From Bacteroidales bacterium UBA3743 (GTDB taxonomy: Bacteria > Bacteroidota > Bacteroidia > Bacteroidales > Paludibacteraceae), in NCBI GenBank assembly GCA_002371265.1, contig DFGT01000024.1:62001-126000 (forward strand): a stretch of 64,000 nt of DNA, read 5' to 3'. The notes below the pieces were generated by a model, which worked only from the letters and a program-made list of their open reading frames with translations, ran no database searches and was not told the origin of the DNA. The position numbers and the translations under genes were made by a program. Below, one piece after another: positions 8,968 through 16,702 of the stretch. Each line of letters starts with the position of its first letter. Position 1 is the stretch's first letter.

Positions 8968-11582
8968 AAAGGTTTTCAATTCTCTTATTTGCGTTCTTTT
9001 TAGGCCTGTTGTTGTGGGCGGAAAGATCTATCATTTTTTATTTGGGTAATGAGGAGAAAGAGAGTGTCAAGATTTCAGATGTTGACACAGTGCGTTTTAA
9101 GGATGGAAAGATCTTGGTTGAAGGAAAAAATAAAAAGTCTTACGATATTTCAGATGTTGACAGCGCGACATTTGATTTAGGTTCGAAAGACACCGTGTTT
9201 ATCACATACAACAATAATTCTGTGGTTGTTGAGAATCCATTTGGAGCAGATGCTATTGAGACAAATACGAAAGATGCTCATGTCTCTCTGGTTTCCCACG
9301 TCGGAAAAAAAGGAGTGGTCTATTATTTGTCTGGTTCTTCGTCAGATGGTGTGTTTGAATTAACACCAGACAAGTCGTTCACTTTGGTGTTTGATAATCT
9401 GTCTCTTTCCGGACAGCAATCCCCTATTGTTCTCAACAAAGGACAGAATGATGAATCATTTGCAGCGACTGTCCATTTGATAGGAAAGTCGGAGTTGGCT
9501 GATGGAACTTATAACAAATTGAAATCTGCCATTTATTCAAAGTCAAAACTTAAAATCAGTCAGGACAGTTTGGCGAGAGAAGGAGAGTTGACAATACGAG
9601 GAAACAAACAGCATGCCATTAATTCTGCTAAAAGAGTTGAGATATACAGTGGAAATGTAATTATAGATCAGGCGGAAGGCGACGGAATTAACGCTGATGG
9701 TTTGGAAATGTATGGAGGAAAGTTGACTATTAAAGATACAAAGAGTGATGGTGTCGATTGCAGTGAATTTATCTATATTGAGGATGGTGAAGTATCTTTT
9801 GAAGTCTTTTCTGATGACAGAAAAGGATTGAAGTGTGACAGTGTCATTGAAATCAAAGGTGGAAAGATCACTGCTGATGTGACAGGCAAAGGATCGAAGG
9901 CTATTAAAGCAAAGAAGAAAGTGCAGGTCAACGGTGGAGAATTGACTGTATCGCTTGACGCCAAAGAACCGTTTGCCGGCACAGACAATGATTATGGTTA
10001 CAATGCCGCGATTGCCTGTGATGGTGATATTGAAATTGGAGGAAGTTGTGATGTGAAAGTCAAGGGTTCCGGCGTCGCTGCAAAAGGATTGAATTCAGAC
10101 GCGAATGTAGTGATCAGTGGAGGAATTTATTCGGTGGACCTTACTGGTAGCTATTACGATGAGAAAGCTAATCATGACACTGTTTCTTGTATGGGTATCA
10201 AGTGTGATGGAAATGTGACAATCTCAGGAGGAAAGCAAACAATCAAGATCGGTGTCGACGCAAAACTGGCTAAGGGTATCAAGGCAGACGGTGATTTGAC
10301 AATCACAGACGGAGAGTTGACAATCGATGTGAAGGGAGGATATTTCATCACTAAAGATGGTGGTTCAGGCGGACAATCACAAGGAGGACAATCACAAGGA
10401 GGATGGAATCCTGGCGGTTGGAACCCAGGTGGCTGGAATATTGGTGGAAGCTCAAAACCTGATTATGAATATGCAACGTCGAAAGCTATCAAGGTGGAAG
10501 GCGACGTTACGATTACAGGAGGCGACAACAAACTTTCTGCTTCGTCAGGTAAAGGTTTGATTTGTGATGGAACAATCACGTTGGGACGTGAAAACGGAAG
10601 CATCAATGATTTTGTCCTTTCCATTAGTGCTGGCAGCCGTGACGGTGAGAAATATGTCATTCCTGGAAATTCAATCGAGATGGAGCGAACAAAGTATCAT
10701 GGATATCCTAAAGGAATCAGATCTGGCAAATCTATTGTGATAAACAGCGGAACAATTGATATTTATGCTTTTGATACCGGTATTTTGGCACAAGAGATTA
10801 AGATTAATGGTGGAGATATTGAAGTGGATGCTCCATATGATCAGGGAGTTTTCGGAAAAGAGAAACTTGAAATCATGGGTGGTGATCTAAGAGTGTTGTC
10901 GTCATACGAGGCATTGTCTGGAGCCATTATCAGATTAGGAGGCGACAGCAAGACATACGTTGTGGCGGATGACGATGCTTGGAATGCCACAGATGGCAAT
11001 GAGAGTTCTAAGAGTGTACATATATATGTAGAAGGTGGATTACACTATGCACAATGTATGGGAGACGGATTGGATTCCAACGGAGACATGATAGTTTCGG
11101 GCGGTATCACAGTTGTGGCGCAGAGTCATTCTCTAAACTCTCCATTGGACACAGATACAGGATGGAAACACCAGGGGGGATTTGTCTTTGCTGTGGGAGG
11201 AAATGGAATGTTCAATGAGTCAATTCCAGTAGAGTCGAAGGGACATATCTATAGCAGTGACATCTCATTGTCTAAGGATCAATATATTTTGGTGGCTAAT
11301 GATGCCGGACAGGTGTTGGCAGCGATCAAGATGCCGTTTGATCCTTTGACTAGCAACAGAAAGAGTGGCGCCGTATGTGCGTACAATTCTGAAGTGAAGA
11401 ATTATAAGTTCTATGTTGGAAACAGCTTCAACGGAGCTATGGATTATTTCGATGGACGTTTCGGCATGTACACTCCGGCACAAAATTTCAGCATCAACGG
11501 TTTCACTAGCTTTCAGGTCAGCACACAGACTGGTAATGGTAGTGCCTTCGGTGGTGGAGGCGGTGGCGGATTCCAGTGGTAA
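8964..11582 (+). CDS. Exported Cthe_2159-type beta-helix carbohydrate-binding protein
   Basis: An 872-residue exported protein with a signal peptide (1-20). After two 'ISDVDxxxF' repeats (about 28-70) comes a long parallel beta-helix built from short GxVTISGG / ADGDLTITDG turns (about 85-760). This matches the Cthe_2159/DUF4353 family (PF14262), whose characterised member binds polygalacturonate. A low-complexity insert at about residues 466-497 contains repeated GGQSQ and GGWNPGGWN units and interrupts the helix. The C-terminus is a Gly run ending FQW, with no T9SS sorting domain. It is coupled by a 4-nt overlap to the small sorting-domain protein upstream. A plant-polysaccharide binding role is plausible; no catalytic motif is visible. 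Confidence 0.8.
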   Translation: MKRFSILLFAFFLGLLLWAERSIIFYLGNEEKESVKISDVDTVRFKDGKILVEGKNKKSYDISDVDSATFDLGSKDTVFITYNNNSVVVENPFGADAIETNTKDAHVSLVSHVGKKGVVYYLSGSSSDGVFELTPDKSFTLVFDNLSLSGQQSPIVLNKGQNDESFAATVHLIGKSELADGTYNKLKSAIYSKSKLKISQDSLAREGELTIRGNKQHAINSAKRVEIYSGNVIIDQAEGDGINADGLEMYGGKLTIKDTKSDGVDCSEFIYIEDGEVSFEVFSDDRKGLKCDSVIEIKGGKITADVTGKGSKAIKAKKKVQVNGGELTVSLDAKEPFAGTDNDYGYNAAIACDGDIEIGGSCDVKVKGSGVAAKGLNSDANVVISGGIYSVDLTGSYYDEKANHDTVSCMGIKCDGNVTISGGKQTIKIGVDAKLAKGIKADGDLTITDGELTIDVKGGYFITKDGGSGGQSQGGQSQGGWNPGGWNPGGWNIGGSSKPDYEYATSKAIKVEGDVTITGGDNKLSASSGKGLICDGTITLGRENGSINDFVLSISAGSRDGEKYVIPGNSIEMERTKYHGYPKGIRSGKSIVINSGTIDIYAFDTGILAQEIKINGGDIEVDAPYDQGVFGKEKLEIMGGDLRVLSSYEALSGAIIRLGGDSKTYVVADDDAWNATDGNESSKSVHIYVEGGLHYAQCMGDGLDSNGDMIVSGGITVVAQSHSLNSPLDTDTGWKHQGGFVFAVGGNGMFNESIPVESKGHIYSSDISLSKDQYILVANDAGQVLAAIKMPFDPLTSNRKSGAVCAYNSEVKNYKFYVGNSFNGAMDYFDGRFGMYTPAQNFSINGFTSFQVSTQTGNGSAFGGGGGGGFQW

Positions 11583-11637
11583 AAAATAATTTTAGAGGAG
11601 AAATAATAAATTCACAATGCATAATGCATAATTAAAG

Positions 11638-11678
11638 GCCATGGTCGTCGCAGGCAGTGACAATCATGGCCTATTTTT
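11638..11678 (+). terminator. Intrinsic terminator after the beta-helix gene
   Basis: GGCCATG (11638-11644) pairs with CATGGCC (11666-11672) across a 21-nt loop and is followed by TATTTTTT. It closes the 8464-11582 operon. Confidence 0.7.
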
Positions 11679-11682
11679 TAAT

Positions 11683-11750
11683 GAGGATTGTTAAGGACGG
11701 AACGTCCTAACCCATGCCCCAAGTGCGAGCCGTAGGCGAGCACATATAAA
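11683..11750 (+). repeat. Interspersed double-hairpin repeat, copy B
   Basis: Same plan as copy A: GAGGATTGTTAAGG, hairpin 1 GGACG-GAA-CGTCC, and hairpin 2 GTGCGAGCC-GTA-GGCGAGCAC, ending ATATAAA. First unit of a local array. Confidence 0.8.
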
Positions 11751-12070
11751 ATGCGTAATGCATAATGCATAATTCGTAATTGTTGGGAATCCATACAGCT
11801 GGTAACCCTACCCTTACGTAGAGACGCACGGACGTGCGTGTATCAGGTAATAAATTCATAATTAGAAATGCATAATTAAAAGGATAATGAGGATTGTTAA
11901 GGGCGGAACGCCCTAATCCATTCCACACGTGCGAGCCGTAGTATAAAATGCATAATGCATAATTCGTAATTGTTGGGAATCCATACAGCTGGTAACCCTA
12001 CCCTCACGTAGAGACGCACGGACGTGCGTGTATCAGGTAATAAATTCATAATTAGAAATGCATAATTAAG
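11751..12070 (+). repeat. Tandem direct repeat, period 190 bp, two copies
   Basis: A segment holding an AT-rich 'cataatgcataatt' filler, TGTTGGGAATCCATACAGC and the palindrome GACGCACGGACGTGCGT occurs at 11751-11880 and again at 11947-12070, nearly identical (TGTTGGG at 11781 and 11971). Together with double-hairpin copies B, C and D it makes a mini-array between two genes. It has no coding capacity; the minus-strand frames here are repeat-derived. Confidence 0.8.
11889..11948 (+). repeat. Interspersed double-hairpin repeat, copy C (hairpin 2 truncated)
   Basis: Hairpin 1 is GGGCG-GAA-CGCCC, the paired-change variant of GGACG-GAA-CGTCC in copies A and B. Hairpin 2 is cut after GTGCGAGCCGTA. 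Confidence 0.75.
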
Positions 12071-12078
12071 GGAACAAT

Positions 12079-12148
12079 GAGGATTGTTAAGGGCGGAACG
12101 CCCTAACCTCCTTCCCAAGTGCGAGCCGTAAGGTGAGCACATATAAAA
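12079..12148 (+). repeat. Interspersed double-hairpin repeat, copy D
   Basis: Hairpin 1 GGGCG-GAA-CGCCC; hairpin 2 GTGCGAGCCGTAAGGTGAGCAC, followed by ATATAAA. It starts 190 bp after copy C. Confidence 0.8.
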
Positions 12149-12171
12149 CCATAGAGAATAAGAGTTTTCAG

Positions 12172-12192
12172 AAAAAGTCTACGACTTTTTTT
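12172..12192. terminator. Small hairpin with T tract at the end of the repeat array
   Basis: AAAAAGTC (12172-12179), loop TAC, GACTTTTT (12183-12190). The symmetrical A and T runs would allow termination in either direction. Confidence 0.5.
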
Positions 12193-12260
12193 GATAACCA
12201 AAGACAACAATCCAGGCCTGAGCCTTAAAATAACTTCTTATGTAATAATTACATAGTAAA

Positions 12261-12292
12261 TTTGATAGTCTAAACTTAAAATACTATATTTG
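12261..12292 (+). promoter_or_regulatory. Consensus Bacteroidota promoter for the third paralog
   Basis: TTTG (12261-12264), 20 nt, TATATTTG (12285-12292), then 25 nt to the ATG at 12318: a full -33/-7 match. Confidence 0.7.
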
Positions 12293-12317
12293 TGGTGTTC
12301 ACATAAAAGATAATATC

Positions 12318-13163
12318 ATGAAACATTTCTTTTTTATAATAATGCTATTGCTGAATTTCTCTACCTTTTTTGCACAAAAGAATAATCATGATTATATGCA
12401 GGGAGTGTGGGATGGAGGAATCCATTGTGAAAAATATCCTATATATTGCAATCAAGAATTTGTTTTGATTCATGACGATGAAATACTCCGTATGATTTTT
12501 AATAGATTTGAACATTGGTCATATCAAAAAGGTGGTTGGAAATTATTATCTATACAAGAATATGGTGAAGGTAAAATGTGGGTAGAGAAATCTCAGTTTT
12601 TGCTGATAAAAGACAAATATATGGGTGCTCTCTCAGTTGAGTGTGATTCAGAACATAGGTATGAAAAATTCCCTGATGATTTTGTACGTGAAGAGGTTGA
12701 GGATATAAATTCAAATGTTTATGCCCTATTTCGTCGTGATAGTAGTGAACTTGATTTAAGAGGAAATCGAATTTCAGGTTATAAGCGGCCTACGATAGAT
12801 TCATTAAAATGTTTTAATGATTCTCTCTATGTATATTATGCATATAGACAAGATTTAACAAGAGTAAAAAGAGATTTAAAGCGAATAGATAATGATTCCC
12901 TTCCATCTTTTCTTTCCGACGGAATATTTAATTATTCTCTCACTTCCAAAAGGGATTATTACCAGGAGTTTTTTGGCAAAACAGTTGGTGTGATAAAAGA
13001 GAGTGAAGCTGACAAAGATACAACATCTAAAAAAGGACGTATTTGTATTACAGACGAAAATGAATCATCCTATTATGTGAAGCCTCTTGGAAGCAGTAAT
13101 GTCAAAGAAGGTTGGGTGAATAAGAAAGATGTAAAGTTGTTGAGGGAGATGATTAGAAATTAA
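12318..13163 (+). CDS. Exported protein of a local three-member family, copy 3
   Basis: A 281-residue protein with a signal peptide (1-19, ending TFFA). It aligns with the two genes at 6261 and 7130: YMQGVWDGG, the HDDEILRMIFNRF strand pair, SQFLLIKDKYMG, EEVEDINSNVYALF, and a C-terminal YYVKPLGSSN...EGWVNKKDVKLLREMI that looks SH3-like. It is more diverged in the middle than the other two are from each other. It has its own consensus promoter and is separated from its relatives by the beta-helix operon and the repeat array. The function is unknown. Confidence 0.75.
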   Translation: MKHFFFIIMLLLNFSTFFAQKNNHDYMQGVWDGGIHCEKYPIYCNQEFVLIHDDEILRMIFNRFEHWSYQKGGWKLLSIQEYGEGKMWVEKSQFLLIKDKYMGALSVECDSEHRYEKFPDDFVREEVEDINSNVYALFRRDSSELDLRGNRISGYKRPTIDSLKCFNDSLYVYYAYRQDLTRVKRDLKRIDNDSLPSFLSDGIFNYSLTSKRDYYQEFFGKTVGVIKESEADKDTTSKKGRICITDENESSYYVKPLGSSNVKEGWVNKKDVKLLREMIRN

Positions 13164-13236
13164 GAGGTTGTTAAATTTCATTCACAAAAATTACTATATG
13201 ATTGAATTCCAATGCATAAGGCAAAGGAATTAATAA

Positions 13237-13303
13237 ATGCTCGTCTACGGCTCGTACTACAGAACAGTGTAAGAGTATTCCACCCTTATCAATCCACAAC
13301 CTC
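13237..13303 (-). repeat. Interspersed double-hairpin repeat, copy G (inverted, decayed)
   Basis: Read on the minus strand this is GAGGTTGTGGATTG, then AAGGGTG-GAA-TACTCTT in place of hairpin 1, and TACGAGCCGTAGACGAGCA in place of hairpin 2. Hairpin 1 can still pair through G-T wobbles. It is the only copy on the minus strand. Confidence 0.6.
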
Positions 13304-13352
13304 TATAGCCAAATTATTTAATAAAATTTAATCGACTTCTAAATGAAAACAC

Positions 13353-13360
13353 TATTTTTG
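13353..13360 (+). promoter_or_regulatory. Bacteroidota -7 box for the glutathione peroxidase gene
   Basis: TATTTTTG matches TAnnTTTG. A start site about 6 nt downstream leaves almost no leader for an ATG at 13371, which favours the ATG at 13398. Confidence 0.5.
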
Positions 13361-13397
13361 TATATGTAAAATGAAAACTTTAATAACAAACTCTAAT

Positions 13398-13988
13398 ATG
13401 AAAAAACGCAATTTGATTTTTATTGCCATTGTAGTCTTGAGCCTACTTGGCATCTTTTTTCTTAAAGCATCAGGTTCAGAAACAATTTCCGAAGAACAAC
13501 CAACGACTACAGTTTATGATTTTACTGTGATTGATAATCAAGGGAATGAGGTATCTTTATCACAATACAAAGGCAAAGTGCTTTTGATTGTTAACACAGC
13601 CACACGATGTGGTCATACCCCTCAGTATGAAGAGTTGCAGCAGCTTTATTCCGTCTACAAAGATAAGGGATTTGAGATTCTGGATTTTCCATGCAACCAG
13701 TTTGCAGAGCAGGCTCCAGAGTCGGATGAAGAGATTCAGAATTTCTGCACGTTGAATTATCACACAGAGTTTCCTCGATTCCATAAGATTGACGTGAATG
13801 GAGAAAACAAAATCGCTCTTTATGATTATCTTGAACATGCGAATGTGGATGATCCTGCGGCGGACGTGAGCATTGGCTGGAATTTTACCAAATTTTTGGT
13901 TGGCAAAGATGGTAAGGTAATTCGTCGATTTGAGACAGATCAGAGAAAAGATATAATTGAGCCGGCGATTATCGATGCTTTGAATTGA
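13398..13988 (+). CDS. Glutathione peroxidase-family thiol peroxidase, membrane-anchored or exported
   Basis: Reduces hydroperoxides using a cysteine. With the start at 13398 it is 196 residues: a hydrophobic N-terminal segment (about 5-22) and then a thioredoxin-fold peroxidase. NTATRCGHT carries the peroxidatic Cys71, followed by FPCNQF and WNFTKFLV, which supply the second Cys and the Gln/Trp/Asn set of the family. It has Cys rather than selenocysteine. The fuller ORF begins at 13371 (nine extra residues), but the promoter is too close to it and only the shorter form starts with a clean MKKRN signal-like sequence. Bacteroidota members commonly use thioredoxin rather than glutathione; that is family knowledge. 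It likely acts in the periplasm. Confidence 0.88.
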   Translation: MKKRNLIFIAIVVLSLLGIFFLKASGSETISEEQPTTTVYDFTVIDNQGNEVSLSQYKGKVLLIVNTATRCGHTPQYEELQQLYSVYKDKGFEILDFPCNQFAEQAPESDEEIQNFCTLNYHTEFPRFHKIDVNGENKIALYDYLEHANVDDPAADVSIGWNFTKFLVGKDGKVIRRFETDQRKDIIEPAIIDALN

Positions 13989-14005
13989 ATTTTGTTAAGT
14001 ACACT

Positions 14006-14044
14006 AAATCAGCAAGTCCATTTGTGAACTTGCTGATTTTTTTA
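14006..14044 (+). terminator. Intrinsic terminator after the peroxidase gene
   Basis: AAATCAGCAAGT (14006-14017) pairs with ACTTGCTGATTT (14028-14039), followed by a T run. Confidence 0.85.
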
Positions 14045-14135
14045 TTATGAATGTATTTATCCTTAAGAAAAACAAAACTGTCATTGGAAATCCAAATTCT
14101 ATCATGTAGGCAAATGTTAGTTATATTTTTTTTCT

Positions 14136-14143
14136 TACCTTTG
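14136..14143 (+). promoter_or_regulatory. Bacteroidota -7 box for the GT-B-like gene
   Basis: TACCTTTG matches TAnnTTTG, 22 nt upstream of the ATG at 14166. Confidence 0.5.
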
Positions 14144-14165
14144 CAATGGCATATAAGATAAAAAA

Positions 14166-15725
14166 ATGAAATCTGTGCGTAAAAATTATTTATTATTCAC
14201 TCCATTCAAAACCATGTGTTTTATCCCAGACCATTATTCTGTGGTTTTGGATAATGCAGAAGATTTGGCGGAGCAAGGCAATAATGTCGATCTTGTTTAT
14301 TGTGATGGTAAAGCCATTCAAAATTGCATTTACAACTGCTATGGCGACAAAAAAGTTTGTAAGGCATGTGTGAGTTACCAGCACTACTTTCACAGACATA
14401 TCACTCACAAAGATAAAATCAATGTAATTCCAATATCAAAGTTTCAAAAGCCAGAAATGGTTGACTTTGAGAGTTTTGTCAAGAGTTTGAAATATGAAAC
14501 TATCGACGAGGTCAAGGAGATAACTCATAAAGGAGCCCACATTGGTCTGGCTGCTGTATCTTCATATTTGACGTTGAGTAGAAACCTTGATCCACTTATC
14601 GACGGTGAGTTTAAGGATTTCATGAACAGATATCTTTTCATGAGTGCTAGGTCAACCGATTTGGTGGATGAAGCTATCAACCAATTACATCCAGATTCAG
14701 TTTCATGCTTTAACGGCAGATTAATTTGCAATCGTCCGATTGTTGATTTGTGTATCAACAAAAGTATGCCATTCCAGACATATGAGGTTGGCTACAATGA
14801 AGAAAACAGGATCAACAAGAAAATTTTCAACAACAATCTGCCACACGATCCAGATGTCAACACTCTAATGATTAACGATTTGTGGGAATCAGAAGGAAAA
14901 AGTAAAGAAGAACGAATTGCAACTGCAAAACGATTCTTTGAAAAGAGAAGGAACGCTATCGTTAGCGGAGATAAGGTAGCATACACTAAAAATCAAAGTA
15001 TCGGTCTGCTACCTGAAGATTGGGACAAATCTAAAATCAACATCTCAATTTTCAACAGTTCAGAGGATGAATTCGCATCTCTTGGAGAAAAATTTGCCAA
15101 ACTTTCTCTTTTCCCGAATCAAATTACAGGAATCAAATATATTTTTGAAAAATTCAAGGACAACGATGAGATTCATTTTTATCTAAGAATCCATCCTAAC
15201 TTGACACATGTGAAATACAAATACCACAAAAATTTATACGAATTAAACAAGTATAAGAATGTAACAATCATTCCGGCTGATTCAAAAATCAGCACATACA
15301 CTTTGATTGACAATTCAGACAAAATTGTGGTATTTGGTTCATCAGTTGGATTCGAAGCTGCATACGCCAACAAACCAGTCATTTTGTTGGGATGCACTAT
15401 GTACCGTGATTTAGGAATCTGTCATGTTGCACACACAACTGATGAATTGGACAAATACATCCTAGATAAAGATTTGAAGCCTTTGGATAATCTGGGTGCT
15501 TTGAAATACGCTTACTTCCTCGTAAATTCAGAGTTTCCACTACCAAAGTATTTCGCAGATCACAAAAAGACAACAAAGAAAATATTTGGCAAGAAGTTCA
15601 TCCTTACAAGAAGTATCATCTCAAATTCTTCTTTGTCGCCATACATCAGTTACTTATATCAAATCATTGGTAAGTATCTGTGGTCGAAATCCAAATGTGG
15701 ATATCCGACAAAAGAAAGAGAATAA
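14166..15725 (+). CDS. GT-B-like surface carbohydrate biosynthesis protein
   Basis: A 519-residue protein without signal peptide or membrane segment. The C-terminal half (about 290-450) has FHFYLRIHPNL-type and VVFGSSVGFEAAYANKPVILLG motifs. These match the nucleotide-sugar-binding half of GT-B glycosyltransferases and capsule biosynthesis proteins, where a conserved Glu and Gly pair contact the donor. The N-terminal part has a cysteine cluster (CIYNCYGDKKVCKAC, about residues 52-66) that could bind a metal or cluster, which is unusual. It has its own promoter and a strong bidirectional terminator, so it is a single-gene unit, not part of a polysaccharide locus. The exact reaction is not predictable. 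Confidence 0.65.
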   Translation: MKSVRKNYLLFTPFKTMCFIPDHYSVVLDNAEDLAEQGNNVDLVYCDGKAIQNCIYNCYGDKKVCKACVSYQHYFHRHITHKDKINVIPISKFQKPEMVDFESFVKSLKYETIDEVKEITHKGAHIGLAAVSSYLTLSRNLDPLIDGEFKDFMNRYLFMSARSTDLVDEAINQLHPDSVSCFNGRLICNRPIVDLCINKSMPFQTYEVGYNEENRINKKIFNNNLPHDPDVNTLMINDLWESEGKSKEERIATAKRFFEKRRNAIVSGDKVAYTKNQSIGLLPEDWDKSKINISIFNSSEDEFASLGEKFAKLSLFPNQITGIKYIFEKFKDNDEIHFYLRIHPNLTHVKYKYHKNLYELNKYKNVTIIPADSKISTYTLIDNSDKIVVFGSSVGFEAAYANKPVILLGCTMYRDLGICHVAHTTDELDKYILDKDLKPLDNLGALKYAYFLVNSEFPLPKYFADHKKTTKKIFGKKFILTRSIISNSSLSPYISYLYQIIGKYLWSKSKCGYPTKERE

Positions 15726-15745
15726 ACTTCCATAATGCATTACAA

Positions 15746-15783
15746 AATAGGGGAATGTCAAGCTTGACACTCCCCTATTTATT
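15746..15783. terminator. Bidirectional terminator between convergent genes
   Basis: AAATAGGGGAATGTCA is mirrored by TGACACTCCCCTATTT around an AGCT centre (15746-15780), with A and T tracts on both sides. It serves the GT-B-like gene and the leftward gene ending at 15802. Confidence 0.85.
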
Positions 15784-15801
15784 TTATTATGGTGCTAATT
15801 T

Positions 15802-16575
15802 TTATCGTCTTTCAATCTCTTCAAAAGTTTGAGCGACCAAATACAGTTGTGAAGGATTATTTATTGAAAGCTCAATAGCTTTGTTTACAGCAGTCTCAGC
15901 CCTATTGTAAATCACGACTGAATTCTCGTCGCGGACATAATAATCCCAAGCAGAATCACCATTTTCCATAACCGGTTTGTTTGTTATGATCTGGAAACCT
16001 TCTTTCTGACAATAAAATGGAGAATGACCGTCATTGAAATTATCATTGAAGAAGATAATCTTACCGTTGCGCACCACACAATATCTCTTCAAAACTGACA
16101 ACACATAGGCATCTTTGAACGACGAATTAGGATCTACCCTATCATACTCATCGTATGAGCAAAGATAAGAGAACGATTGTGACGCAAAGAAATAATTCTT
16201 GTCAGACATCTCAAAAAGATCAATTTTCGACGATGGGTAATTATAATAAGTAAGTCCAGCGAAATTCGTTTTTGAATCAGATGAAGCCATTTCGCTTGAC
16301 ACTCTGCTTGTGAAACGAGAGGAATTGTCTTTCTTCATCACCACATCAGTGTTGTTCTCATTCACATCTCTATTTTGATTTTGAGTCTTTCCTGTAGTGT
16401 TTTTGATAAGTTCATTGATCAGATTGTTGAATGCGCCAATGCTTGAATCAGCCAAATCCTTGAATGACATCAAGTTGCCGACGTTTGACAAAATTTTGTT
16501 CAACAACTCAGGATTCTTGTTATCCAATTCCTCAAACAACTTTCTGTTGTCTGCGTGTAGTTCTTCCTTATTCAT
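15802..16575 (-). CDS. Hypothetical cytoplasmic protein
   Basis: A 257-residue protein with no signal peptide or membrane segment and no family I recognise. The N-terminal 65 residues are helical (EELHADNRKLFEELDNKNPE...). Residues 65-100 are Asn/Ser/Asp-rich and likely disordered. The C-terminal part (about 105-257) is a beta-rich domain with aromatic motifs (YYNYPSSKIDLFEMSDKNYF, FFNDNFNDGHSPFYC) and ends in a helix, AETAVNKAIELSIN. The ATG at 16575 has no perfect -7 box upstream, although an AT-rich TATATTTA is close to consensus. Confidence 0.65.
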   Translation of the reverse strand: MNKEELHADNRKLFEELDNKNPELLNKILSNVGNLMSFKDLADSSIGAFNNLINELIKNTTGKTQNQNRDVNENNTDVVMKKDNSSRFTSRVSSEMASSDSKTNFAGLTYYNYPSSKIDLFEMSDKNYFFASQSFSYLCSYDEYDRVDPNSSFKDAYVLSVLKRYCVVRNGKIIFFNDNFNDGHSPFYCQKEGFQIITNKPVMENGDSAWDYYVRDENSVVIYNRAETAVNKAIELSINNPSQLYLVAQTFEEIERR

Positions 16576-16702
16576 AGCAATTATATTTAATTGGTTTTAT
16601 AGCGTAAATATACAATTAAATTGATTCTTATATATGCGACGGTGCAATTTTAACCTTTATTTAAGATTTAGTATATTTATTTAACAAAACCGATGTCAAG
16701 AA

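Noticed and set aside
11707..12142. Two minus-strand frames of 73 and 81 residues that look homologous to each other
   Set aside because: They are similar only because they read through the duplicated repeat DNA; no promoter or start context supports them.
11683..12148. Possible CRISPR array (regularly spaced repeats)
   Set aside because: The spacing DNA is itself duplicated, units are about 190-206 bp, the repeats occur singly elsewhere in both orientations, and no cas genes are present.
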